NCBI GenBank assembly: GCA_964630925.1
Contig: CAZVZK010000007.1
Span: forward strand, 62,001-126,000
DNA: 64,000 nucleotides
Direction: 5' to 3'
Source: RGDT01 sp964630925
GTDB taxonomy: Bacteria; Planctomycetota; Planctomycetia; Gemmatales; Gemmataceae
The notes beneath the pieces are model-generated. The model made no database searches. It had not been told where the DNA came from and saw nothing but the letters and a program-made list of their open reading frames with translations. A program made the position numbers and the translations under genes. Shown one piece after another: positions 8,235-15,420 of the stretch; position 1 is the stretch's first letter; each line of letters opens with the position of its first letter.

Positions 8235-9120
8235 CGGTCCGCTCCTTTTCTGGGGCGCTCGTGGCCGCGGGCGTGGGCCAGCGGCTCAGCTTGTCCGGGC
8301 TCAGGACGATGAAGACGCGGGTGATCGCCCCGCCCTCGGAGGCGAAGCCGTGGACCTGCACGGCCCGGCCGTCACGGGAGAAGACGACGCCCGGCTGCCC
8401 GTTCACCGTCGTCAGTGAGAGCTCGCAGTCCTGCATCCGCTTGCGGAACACCGTCGCCAGCAGGTTGGCGATCTTCGGGGCGCCGGCGACCGGCCGGGGC
8501 GAGGCGTGTACCTTGCCGCCGCCGTCGGCGTGGAGGACCGCGTCGCCGGCCAGCATGGACTCGATCTCGGACACGTCTCCCGAGCGGCAGGCGGCGATGA
8601 ACCGGGCCGCCAGCTCGTCGGCCTCCGCGGGGGGCGTGGTGAAGCGTCTCTCCTTCAGGTCCAGACGCCTGCGGGCGCGGGCGGCGATCTGCCTGACGTT
8701 GGCCGGGGTCTTGTCGAGCAGCTCGCCGATCTCGTCGTACTCGTAGCCGAACACCTCGCGGAGCAAGAAGGCGGCCCGCTCGTCGGGGTTGAGGGTCTCG
8801 AGCAGGACGAGGAAGGCCATCGACAGGGACTCGGCGAGGTCCGCGTCGGCCCCCACGCCCCGCCCGCCCGCGACCGGCTCCGGCAGCCACTGCCCCACGT
8901 ACCCCTCCCGTCGTTTGGCCCGGCGCAGGTGGTCGATGCACAGCCGGGTCGTCGTGCGGATCAGGAACCCCTCGTGGGAGGTGACGCCGTCGGCGGTCTG
9001 GAGGCGGACGAACGCATCCTGGACGACGTCCTCGGCGTCGGTGACGCTGCCGAGCATGCGGTAGGCGACGGCCATCATCCTGGGGCGGAGGCGATGCGGG
9101 GGCGCGGGGCCGGTGTCCAT
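8197..9120 (-). CDS. ECF41-group RNA polymerase sigma factor (SigJ-like) with SnoaL-like C-terminal regulatory domain
   Basis: A 307-residue sigma-70 family factor, longer than ordinary ECFs because it carries its own regulatory extension. Region 2 includes DAEDVVQDAF (28-37); region 4 includes ERAAFLLREVFGYEYDEIGELL (about 114-135). ECF41 hallmarks are present: the WLPEPV linker (78-83), the DGGGK motif (199-203) in the NTF2/SnoaL-like domain, and a C-terminal SPDKL matching the conserved NPDKL. In characterised ECF41 proteins this domain replaces a separate anti-sigma factor. A matching promoter lies upstream of the cupin gene. The gene follows the cupin by 11 bp and overlaps the AhpD-like gene. 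Confidence 0.93.
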   Translation of the reverse strand: MDTGPAPPHRLRPRMMAVAYRMLGSVTDAEDVVQDAFVRLQTADGVTSHEGFLIRTTTRLCIDHLRRAKRREGYVGQWLPEPVAGGRGVGADADLAESLSMAFLVLLETLNPDERAAFLLREVFGYEYDEIGELLDKTPANVRQIAARARRRLDLKERRFTTPPAEADELAARFIAACRSGDVSEIESMLAGDAVLHADGGGKVHASPRPVAGAPKIANLLATVFRKRMQDCELSLTTVNGQPGVVFSRDGRAVQVHGFASEGGAITRVFIVLSPDKLSRWPTPAATSAPEKERTDGAPTELPDAGL

Positions 9121-9131
9121 GTCACCCTCCG

Positions 9132-9563
9132 CTATTTCGCCTTCACGGGGAGGACGATGTCCCTGGCGTCCTCGGGGTGGAGCACGACGGCCAGGACGCG
9201 CGTTTTGCCCTTCTTGCCCGGGTTCTTGGAGACGCGGTGGACGCAGCCGGCTGGCTCGTAGAAGGTCTCGCCGGCCTTGAGGACCCTGGCCGGCTGGTCA
9301 TCGATGGCCCACTCGTACTCGCCCTCGAGGACGTAGCCGAACACGGGCCCCGGGTGCCGGTGCGGCTCGCCGGCCCGGCCCGGCTCCAGCGTCACCTCGA
9401 CGGTGGTGGCCTTGGACTTCTTCCCGTCCACCTTCTCGGTGATCGCCGTCCGGGAGATCACCTTCACGTTCCCGTGGTCCTTGCCGTGCCCGCCGTGGTC
9501 CGCCAGGGTCATCCCGCCGGCGGCGAGGGCGCCGACGAGGATCGCCAACAGGGTACGCCGCAT
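9132..9563 (-). CDS. Exported cupin-domain protein, first gene of the ECF41 operon
   Basis: A 143-residue protein with a signal peptide (about 1-21, ending LADH) and a His-rich start (DHGGHGKDH) that could bind metal. A single cupin barrel follows: motif 1 GEPHRHPGPVFGYVLEGE (about 66-83) with two or three metal-ligand candidates, and motif 2 around YEPAGCVHRV with a final His. Cupins are mono-metal beta-barrels that include small oxygenases and sensors; the reaction here is unknown. It is the promoter-proximal gene of the operon, with a GGAGGAG Shine-Dalgarno and an ECF41-type promoter about 50 nt upstream. Its inclusion extends the usual CMD/epimerase set. Confidence 0.85.
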   Translation of the reverse strand: MRRTLLAILVGALAAGGMTLADHGGHGKDHGNVKVISRTAITEKVDGKKSKATTVEVTLEPGRAGEPHRHPGPVFGYVLEGEYEWAIDDQPARVLKAGETFYEPAGCVHRVSKNPGKKGKTRVLAVVLHPEDARDIVLPVKAK

Positions 9564-9611
9564 GATCGCTCCTCCGTTTTGCTTCGGGGCGACTACCCGC
9601 TCGGCAACAAG

Positions 9612-9639
9612 GACGAACGGGGCGGGGCGTTTTGTGACA
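9612..9639 (-). promoter_or_regulatory. ECF41-type promoter TGTCACA-17-CGTC of the cupin/sigma operon
   Basis: On the minus strand TGTCACA (9639-9633) is followed after 17 nt by CGTC (9615-9612), 48 nt before the cupin ATG. This matches the published ECF41 consensus (TGTCACA at -35 and CGTC at -10, with a spacer of about this length). It suggests that the sigma factor encoded in the operon activates its own transcription. Confidence 0.7.
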
Positions 9640-9837
9640 GGGCCGCGGGGAATTCTATGGGTGGGGGGATGGACTTCCTTCCTCCGCGTCGGGGAGTGAG
9701 GAGGTCATCCTGATCCTGTCCCGCGCCGGCTCCTTGCCCGCGACCTCGGCGTGGGGGTGGGGAAGGAGGTTGACCGGCAACCTGGGGGGCGAAGGGCGCG
9801 GCGGCCGTCACTCATCCAGCCGCCGCGCCCGGGGGCG

Positions 9838-10194
9838 TCAGGCGGGCTGGAAGAGGGCGAAGGGCTCGCCCTGGGGGCCGGCGACGACGGCGAAGCGTCC
9901 CTGGGGGAGCTTGACCTCGGGGACGCGGACGGAGCCGCCGAGGTCGGCGACCTTCTGGACGGCGGCGGGGAGGTCGGGGACGGCGAAGTAGACGAGCCAG
10001 TGGGGCGGGACGCCGGGGGCCTGGGGTGCCATGACGCCGCCGAAGGGCCGGGCGTCGCCGGGGCGTTTGAGGAAGTGGTAGGGGAAGCCGAGGTCGGCGG
10101 CCTCGGCGGCCCAGCCGAAGAGGGCGGAGTAGAAGGCGCGGGCGGCGCCGGGGTCGGGGGCGGTCAGCTCGTGCCAGCAGGGCTCGCCGTTCAT
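9838..10194 (-). CDS. VOC-family (glyoxalase/bleomycin resistance-like) protein
   Basis: A 118-residue protein made of two beta-alpha-beta-beta-beta modules of the vicinal oxygen chelate fold. Recognisable segments are CWHELTAPDPGAARAFYSA at the start (first metal-ligand His), WLVYFAVPDLPAAVQKVADL in the second module, and the terminal GRFAVVAGPQGEPFALFQP (with a Glu ligand). This resembles the CFP-30-like hydroxylase/glyoxalase branch common in actinobacteria and planctomycetes. The substrate is unknown. The start at 10194 follows GGAGGATCTCCCG; a longer frame exists but lacks a ribosome site. Monocistronic, downstream of a sigma gene on the same strand with a 155-bp gap. Confidence 0.88.
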   Translation of the reverse strand: MNGEPCWHELTAPDPGAARAFYSALFGWAAEAADLGFPYHFLKRPGDARPFGGVMAPQAPGVPPHWLVYFAVPDLPAAVQKVADLGGSVRVPEVKLPQGRFAVVAGPQGEPFALFQPA

Positions 10195-10348
10195 CGGGAG
10201 ATCCTCCGTAGAGAGTGCGGCGCGGACGATGTGCCCGGCCACGCCCCTACAACGGGCGAAGGGGCGGGGACGGATTGGGACGACATCACCCGCCCGCCCG
10301 CCCTTACACCTCGGAGCATTTCGGAGAGGGGGTCTGAGGTGTGCCCTC

Positions 10349-11071
10349 TCACCCGATCTCCCCCAGCAGGTCCGACATCAGCCGCGTCCACCGGCCCGCC
10401 GGCGCCGCCCCGTCTTTCCTGAGCAGCTCCAGCCGGTCCTGCAACGCCCCCGCCGTCCCCGCCAGCGGGTCGCCGTGCCCCCCGCCCGCGTACCGGTCCA
10501 GCTCCACGCACTGCCAGCACGCGCCCTTCTTTCCCACCAGCGCGCACGTCGCTTCGTACCGCGCCGTCATGTGCCGCCGCGCCGCCTGCAGCCAGTTCTT
10601 CACCTGCGCCTCGCGCGCATCCAGTATCCCGGCCGCCTCGCCGTTGCCGAATCCGTAGACCTCGCGGAGCAGCAGCGCCGCCGCTTGCTCCGCAGGCAGT
10701 TGCCCCAGCACGCAACTGAAACACACCACCAGATGCTCGCGGGCGATGGCCGCCAATTCCGGTGAGCCGCGCTCGGCGGCGAGCTGCGGCATCCTCCCCT
10801 CCTGCTCAGCCGCCCGCCGCCCGTCGTCCAGGATCGTCTCACGCCACGTCCCGTGCCGCCGCCGGTGGTCCAGCGCCAGGTTCGTCGCCACGCGGAACAG
10901 CCACGGCCTCGCCTCATCCGCCGCCGGCCGCCGCTCGGCCTGCAGCGCACGCAGGGCCGTCTCCTGGGCGATCTCCTCCGCCACCGCCGCCCGCACCACC
11001 AGCCGGGTCAGGTACGCCGTCAGCTCGGGACGTATCCGCTCGAAGGCGTCGGCCAGCTCCTGGTCATTCAC
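10349..11071 (-). CDS. ECF-type sigma-70 factor with C-terminal cysteine cluster
   Basis: A 240-residue factor. Region 2 includes VAEEIAQETALRALQ (about 30-44) and WLFRVATNLALDHRRR; region 4 includes LPAEQAAALLLREVYGFGNGEAAGIL followed by the recognition helix. The C-terminal tail has C176, C185 and C188 in TCALVGKKGACWQCVELD. This Cys-x8-Cys-x2-Cys arrangement recurs in one ECF subfamily and could bind zinc or sense redox (inference). Its ATG overlaps the stop of the upstream membrane-protein gene (ATGA), so the membrane protein is made first and may act as its regulator. No separate zinc anti-sigma gene is present. Confidence 0.9.
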   Translation of the reverse strand: MNDQELADAFERIRPELTAYLTRLVVRAAVAEEIAQETALRALQAERRPAADEARPWLFRVATNLALDHRRRHGTWRETILDDGRRAAEQEGRMPQLAAERGSPELAAIAREHLVVCFSCVLGQLPAEQAAALLLREVYGFGNGEAAGILDAREAQVKNWLQAARRHMTARYEATCALVGKKGACWQCVELDRYAGGGHGDPLAGTAGALQDRLELLRKDGAAPAGRWTRLMSDLLGEIG

Positions 11072-11610
11072 GTCTCACCCCTCCGCGTCAGGAGGAACGT
11101 CGCCACACCTGCCAGCAGCCCCGCCGCCGACCCCATGTACGCCCACGGCTCGGGCCGCGCCTCGGGCATCGCCCCCAGAGCCCCGTGCGCCGCGCCGAAG
11201 CCGGCCCCCACGGCGACCCCGATGCCCGCCCACGCCGCCACCCACACCGTCATCGCGTCCCAGGAATTGCCATCCACCAGCCCGGGCTTGAACGGCCCCG
11301 CCGTCTTCGCCTGGCTCACCAGCACCGCCCAACTGCACACCGCCACCGTGGCCCCCGCCAGGACCCCGGCCACGCCCCCGGCCAGCGACCACCCCAGCGC
11401 CGGCAAGAGCGCCCCCCAGCCGACGCCGAACGCGACGGCGATGCCCGCCGACAGCACGGCCCCCGCCAGCATGGACAGCAAGAGCCCCCACCGCGCGCCG
11501 GAGGCGCGGCGGTCCTCCTCGGCCCGCCGCCGCAGGTACTCCGCGGCGCTGGGCCGGGCGTCCTCGTCGCCGATCCCCAAAAACGGGCTGCCGGGCTCCG
11601 GCTCCTTCAT
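11068..11610 (-). CDS. Small polytopic membrane protein coupled to an ECF sigma factor
   Basis: A 180-residue protein with a charged N-terminal head (residues 1-38, ending EYLRRRAEEDRR) followed by about five hydrophobic, Gly/Ala-rich helices. No domain is recognised. The start at 11610 follows GGGGGAGG and is favoured over a much longer frame that overlaps the divergent gene. The stop overlaps the start of the ECF gene. By position it could be the membrane-bound regulator (anti-sigma-like) of that factor, but it lacks the zinc-anti-sigma signature H-x3-C-x2-C. That role is inference only. Confidence 0.8.
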   Translation of the reverse strand: MKEPEPGSPFLGIGDEDARPSAAEYLRRRAEEDRRASGARWGLLLSMLAGAVLSAGIAVAFGVGWGALLPALGWSLAGGVAGVLAGATVAVCSWAVLVSQAKTAGPFKPGLVDGNSWDAMTVWVAAWAGIGVAVGAGFGAAHGALGAMPEARPEPWAYMGSAAGLLAGVATFLLTRRGET

Positions 11611-11745
11611 CGCGCCTCCCCCTACAATCACCGGATGGCCTCGCCGGCGCCACATGCCCCCGGGAATCTTACCGGATTTCTGTATGCGCCGGGGCGGCAC
11701 GCGGCAGAGAGAGTGTAACCGCAGGCCCGGAAGCGGGGAGTACGC

Positions 11746-12645
11746 ATGGTGCAGGGGACGATGGGCCAATCGCCGGTGCCGCCCGCGGAGGAGGCCGTGC
11801 CCACGGACGCCGAGCTGCTGGCGGCCTGGCACGCCCGCGGCGACCGCGCGGCGCTGGAGCAGATCATCCGCCGCCACGGCGGCATGGTCCTGGCCGCATG
11901 CCGCCGCCTCCTCGGCGACGGCCCCGAGGCCGACGACGCCTTCCAGGCGGTCTTCCTCCTCCTCGTCCGCAAGGCCTCCACGTTGAAGCACCCCGCCCGC
12001 GTGGCCGGCTGGCTGCACCGCGTGGCCCTGCGTGTGGCACGCCGGGCGCGGGCGGACCGCGCACGCAGGCTAGGCCGGGAGGTGAGCATGGTCGAGCCCG
12101 CCGCCCCCGAGCCCCGCGAGGACACCCAGGAGCTTCGCCGCGTCATCGACGACGAGCTGGCACGTCTCCCCGACCGCTACCGCCTCCCCCTCATCCTCTG
12201 CGAGCTGGAGGGCCTCACCCTCGCCGACGCCGCCGAGCTACTCGGCTGGCCGAAGGGCTCCGTCGCCGGCCGCCTCTCCCGTGGCCGCGAGCTGCTCAAG
12301 AACCGCCTCGCCCGCCGGCACCGCGGCCTGCTGCTGCCGCTGTTCCTCCCCCTCCCCGCCCTGCTGCCCGCCCCCCTGGTGGCCGCGGTCCTCGACGCCG
12401 CCCGACACGTCCAGCCCCCCGCGCCCCCCGTCGCGCTCGCCGCCTGGCGCAAGGGCGGCCTGGGCGTCGCCCTCGTCCTGGCCGCCGTGGCCGCCGCCTT
12501 CACCGCCACCGCCTGGGGGTCTGGGGGCGTCTCGCCCTCGGCTCACAGGGGCGCCCGCGCCGACGGGGCCGCCGGCCCGGCCGCCGTCAAGAAGCACCGA
12601 TGCCATAAGCACGCCGCCGCCCCGCCCGTCCGCACGGAGCGTTAG
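11746..12645 (+). CDS. ECF sigma-70 factor with C-terminal transmembrane extension (planctomycete ECF01-Gob type)
   Basis: A 299-residue protein. Sigma region 2 has GDGPEADDAFQAVFLLLVRKA (about 57-77) and VAGWLHRVALRVARRAR; region 4 has LPDRYRLPLILCELEGLTLADAAELLGWPKGSV. Unlike classical ECFs, the chain continues through a hydrophobic patch (about 196-215), a Pro-rich linker and a transmembrane helix (about 238-255), ending in a basic Gly/Ala/His tail. This layout is characteristic of planctomycete ECF sigma factors and would tether the factor to the membrane. The start at 11746 has GGGGAG 8 nt upstream. Divergent from the membrane/ECF pair. Regulon unknown. Confidence 0.9.
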   Translation: MVQGTMGQSPVPPAEEAVPTDAELLAAWHARGDRAALEQIIRRHGGMVLAACRRLLGDGPEADDAFQAVFLLLVRKASTLKHPARVAGWLHRVALRVARRARADRARRLGREVSMVEPAAPEPREDTQELRRVIDDELARLPDRYRLPLILCELEGLTLADAAELLGWPKGSVAGRLSRGRELLKNRLARRHRGLLLPLFLPLPALLPAPLVAAVLDAARHVQPPAPPVALAAWRKGGLGVALVLAAVAAAFTATAWGSGGVSPSAHRGARADGAAGPAAVKKHRCHKHAAAPPVRTER

Positions 12646-12750
12646 CATTCATACCCCCGGCCGGCCGCACCGGTCACCCTCTTTCCGGCCTTCCTCGCGT
12701 GCCGGCCGGGGTTCTCCTTTTCCCGTCACGGCCACTTCTTCACCGAGTAA

Positions 12751-12962
12751 CCGTCCACGCAGGGTCGGATTTAGACGGAATGAGACAGGTGGTGTGGCCT
12801 GGGTGGGGCGGATTGCATTGCATTGCACCCCCCCAGGCACCCCATGCAATGCAAATTCCTGGCTGAATTTGCATTGCAGGGCCGGTGGTCAGACCGCTGA
12901 CACCCGCGTCGTGGCCGCACACCCCGTCTACTTTTGTCCAGATCCAGATGTCGCGTGAACGG
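12751..12962 (+). repeat. 212-bp inverted-repeat element, copy 1 (MITE-like), with internal TGCAATGCAAATTC hairpin
   Basis: Bounded by imperfect terminal inverted repeats: CCGTCCACGC and GGATTTAGACGGAATGAGAC on the left, GTCTACTTTTGTCCAGATCC and GCGTGAACGG on the right. The interior holds tandem TTGCA units and a long stem, TGCAATGCAAATTC / GAATTTGCATTGCA, around a CTGGCT loop. A second copy of identical length occurs in opposite orientation at 24432-24643. It has no coding capacity and no transposase, so a non-autonomous mobile element or structured repeat is likely. Confidence 0.8.
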
Positions 12963-12974
12963 GCACGAGTGATA

Positions 12975-13149
12975 GAGCGTGAGCGGATGTGGATCGGCCG
13001 AGCGGGGTTGCGTCAGCGCCCCGAGTCACACAGCGTCAGCGCCTCGTTGACGCGGCGCGTATCGACGAACGAGAACAGCCAGATGCGCTGACGCTCCACT
13101 CGGGGCGCTGACGCATCCCCGCTCGCCCGATCCACATCCGCTCACGCTC
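12975..13149. repeat. Giant hairpin: 52-bp inverted repeat arms around a 71-bp loop
   Basis: Arm 12975-13026 pairs with 13098-13149; 50 of 52 positions are complementary. The loop has an additional 11-bp stem (AGCGTCAGCGC at 13032-13042 with GCGCTGACGCT at 13085-13095). No promoter, ORF or U-tract is seen. It begins 12 bp after the 212-bp element. It could be a mobile-element remnant or an extended transcript structure. Confidence 0.85.
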
Positions 13150-13174
13150 CACAGCCCGCCCCACGCCAGGCCGA

Positions 13175-13180
13175 TAGAAT
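13175..13180 (+). promoter_or_regulatory. -10-like TAGAAT box before the mini-ORF/cysteine synthase pair
   Basis: TAGAAT lies 41 nt before the ATG at 13222 and matches the recurring TAnnnT box of this window. It would drive both the mini-ORF and the coupled cysteine synthase. No -35 box is seen. Confidence 0.4.
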
Positions 13181-13221
13181 CCACCCTGAACGCCTCAGCT
13201 TCCCCGCCCCAGGGCACCCGA

Positions 13222-13347
13222 ATGAGCGACGACCGAGCACTGCCGAAGGGGGCCCTCGGCGACCCCGACGACCTGCCGCGCCTGGCCTACGCCGATTGGT
13301 GCGACGACGACCGACGCATCATCGAACCCACCGAGCCGAGGCCATGA
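13222..13347 (+). CDS. TIGR02996-like mini-protein (truncated), overlapping the cysteine synthase start
   Basis: A 41-residue ORF starting MSDDRALPKG. Residues 11-28 (ALGDPDDLPRLAYADWCD) match the TIGR02996 repeat-companion domain, a roughly 40-residue N-terminal module amplified in Gemmata-type planctomycetes (typically ...NPDDDAPRLVYADWLEE). Here the module is not followed by the usual longer protein. The reading frame ends after 13 further residues in an ATGA overlap with the cysteine synthase. It may be a degenerated gene remnant kept as a leader peptide, or a real mini-protein. The Shine-Dalgarno is weak (AGGGCACCCGA). Confidence 0.6.
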   Translation: MSDDRALPKGALGDPDDLPRLAYADWCDDDRRIIEPTEPRP

Positions 13348-14309
13348 CAATCCTCTCCCACATCGGACGCACCCCGCTCGTACCGCTGACGCGGCTCTCC
13401 GCCGGGCTGCCCGTCCCCGTCCTCGCCAAGTGCGAGCACCTCAACCCCGCCGGCTCCGTCAAGGACCGCATCGCCCTCGCCATCCTCGATGACGCCGAGC
13501 GTCGCGGCCTCCTCCGCCCCGGCGGCACCCTCATCGAGGCCACCGCCGGCAACACCGGCATGGCCCTCGCCATGATCGCCGCACAACGCGGCTACGGCCT
13601 CGTCTGCGTCATGCCCGAGAAGATGTCCGCCGACAAACGCCTCATCCTCGCCGCCCTCGGCGCCCGCGTCATCATCTCGCCCAACTGCCCGCCCTCCGAC
13701 CCCAACAACTTCCAGAACGCCGCCCGCCGCCTCGCCGCCGAGAACGGCTGGTACCTCACAGACCAGTTCCAGAACCCCGCCAACCCCCTCGCCCACGAGC
13801 GCACCACCGGCCCGGAGGTCTGGGAGCAGACGGGCGGCCACATCGGCGCCTTCGTCGCCGGCGCCGGCACCGGCGGCACGCTCACCGGCGTCGGCCGCTT
13901 CCTCCGCTCGATGAGGTCCGACGCCCTCGTGGTCCTCGCCGACCCCGCCGGCTCGCGCCTCGCCCACATGGTCGAGCCCCGCCACCCCGACAATGACGGC
14001 GCGTATCAGGTCGAGGGCATCGGCGGCAGCGTGTGCCCCGTGAACCTCGACCTGTCACTGATCGACGCGGCGGAGGTAGTGACGGACGAGGAGAGCTTCG
14101 CCATGACGGCCCGGCTCCTGCGCGAGGAAGGGCTGTTCGTCGGCGGCAGCACGGGGACGAACGTGGCCGCCGCTTTGCGGATCGCAGCCAGCGGGTGCGT
14201 CAAGGGGCCCGTGGTAGCGGTCCTGTGCGACTCGTGGGACCGATACCTGTCGAAGCCGTGGATGCAGGCGCTTGTGCCGGCGGGCGCCATCGGCCCGCTC
14301 ACGGGCTGA
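13344..14309 (+). CDS. PLP-dependent cysteine synthase/cystathionine beta-synthase-family enzyme
   Basis: A 321-residue fold-type II PLP enzyme. The Schiff-base lysine is K40 in NPAGSVKDR. The substrate loop is EATAGNTGMALA (67-78) and the phosphate-binding Gly loop is GAGTGGTLTG (near 173). A late GGSTGTN segment contacts the cofactor pyridine region. It forms cysteine (from O-acetylserine or O-phosphoserine plus sulfide) or cystathionine; TAGNTG instead of TSGNTG and the lack of a CBS regulatory domain do not settle which. The start is within the ATGA overlap with the TIGR02996 mini-ORF. No serine acetyltransferase gene is nearby. Confidence 0.9.
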   Translation: MTILSHIGRTPLVPLTRLSAGLPVPVLAKCEHLNPAGSVKDRIALAILDDAERRGLLRPGGTLIEATAGNTGMALAMIAAQRGYGLVCVMPEKMSADKRLILAALGARVIISPNCPPSDPNNFQNAARRLAAENGWYLTDQFQNPANPLAHERTTGPEVWEQTGGHIGAFVAGAGTGGTLTGVGRFLRSMRSDALVVLADPAGSRLAHMVEPRHPDNDGAYQVEGIGGSVCPVNLDLSLIDAAEVVTDEESFAMTARLLREEGLFVGGSTGTNVAAALRIAASGCVKGPVVAVLCDSWDRYLSKPWMQALVPAGAIGPLTG

Positions 14310-14419
14310 CCGGTCTTCTCGCAATCTTCATCGCGCCGTCACCATCCTGTCCAGCCCCTCTGCTATGAAGGCATGTCCTCATCCATCATCCGTCTCCTTC
14401 CGAGAAGGCAGGGTGTGAA

Positions 14420-15349
14420 ATGCCCATGCGCCGCGCGTTCACGCTGATGGAGCTGCTCGTCGTCATCGCCGTCAGCGCCGTCCTCGTCGCCATGCTCCTG
14501 ACCGCCGTGCAGTCGGTGCGGATGGCGATGATCCGCACGAGCTGCCTCAACAACCTGCGTCAGATCGGCCTGGCGCTGCACACCTACGCCGACCAGGCCC
14601 GGACGCTGCCCCCCGGCAAGACCGATTCGAGCTACGTCCCCCCGTACAACTTCAGGCACGGCTGGGCCGTCCACATCCTCCCCTACGTCGATCAGGCCCA
14701 CCTGGCGGCCCGTTACAACTGGGAGAGTAACTGGTCCAGCTCCAGCGCGAGTAACCGGGCGGTCCGCGCCACCTGGGTCCCCGCGTTCAACTGCCCGCTC
14801 CTGGCGCCGAAGCGGATGGACACCTACGAGGCGTCCACGAGCTTCCCTGCCGCGGTCGGTGACTACGCCCCGACCGCGGCCATCAACGCGAATCTCACCT
14901 CCTACCTCGGGCTGTCGGCCCGCTACAACGGGGCCTTGAACCCCGCCTCCAGGGCCGGCGTCCTGGAGACCAACCGGACCACCAAGTTCACCGAGATCTA
15001 TGACGGCACCAGCAACACCCTCATGGTGGCGGAGGCGGCCGACCGCCCCAACCGCTGGGAGGCCGGCAGGCTCATCGCCATCAACGTCTCCGGCGGCGGC
15101 TGGGCCTCCAGCGAGGCATCCTTCGAGGTCCACGGCGCGGACCGCGAGACGGGGGCGGTCAGCCCCGGCCCGTGCGTCGTCAACTGCACCAACGCCAACG
15201 AGATCTACAGCTTCCACAACGGCGGCGCGAACACCGTGTTCGCTGACGCCTCGGCCAGGTTCCTCAGCGCCAACATCTCGGCCAGCACCATGGTGGCCCT
15301 CGTCACCAAGAACGGCCGCGACGGCGACCTCCTGCCCTCCGAGTATTGA
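14420..15349 (+). CDS. DUF1559 pseudopilin-like protein
   Basis: A 309-residue protein with a type IV prepilin leader (MPMRRA, then FTLMELLVV with Glu at +5) and one N-terminal transmembrane helix. The DUF1559 body has the usual landmarks: LNNLRQIGLALHTYAD after the helix, HGWAVHILPYVDQ, an IYDGTSNTLMVAEA segment, and the C-terminal HNGGANTVFADASARFL motif (H-x9-D box). Family knowledge: these are hugely expanded in planctomycetes, are processed by a type II/IV prepilin peptidase, and have an unknown surface function. No other pilus or secretion gene is nearby. Convergent with the next gene. Confidence 0.9.
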   Translation: MPMRRAFTLMELLVVIAVSAVLVAMLLTAVQSVRMAMIRTSCLNNLRQIGLALHTYADQARTLPPGKTDSSYVPPYNFRHGWAVHILPYVDQAHLAARYNWESNWSSSSASNRAVRATWVPAFNCPLLAPKRMDTYEASTSFPAAVGDYAPTAAINANLTSYLGLSARYNGALNPASRAGVLETNRTTKFTEIYDGTSNTLMVAEAADRPNRWEAGRLIAINVSGGGWASSEASFEVHGADRETGAVSPGPCVVNCTNANEIYSFHNGGANTVFADASARFLSANISASTMVALVTKNGRDGDLLPSEY

Positions 15350-15420
15350 CCAGGAGCCGTCGGCGGGCGCGTGTCTCGCCGGCGCCCAGGGCGTCGGCGT
15401 AAGGGACGCGGCGTCTGCTG

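Noticed and set aside
9593..9811. 72-residue frame upstream of the cupin gene
   Set aside because: Pro/Arg-rich, no start signal, and it overlaps the ECF41 promoter.
12768..12945. Possible tRNA or CRISPR-like repeats in the TTGCA-rich region
   Set aside because: The TTGCA units belong to a symmetric inverted-repeat element; no cloverleaf and no spaced direct repeats.
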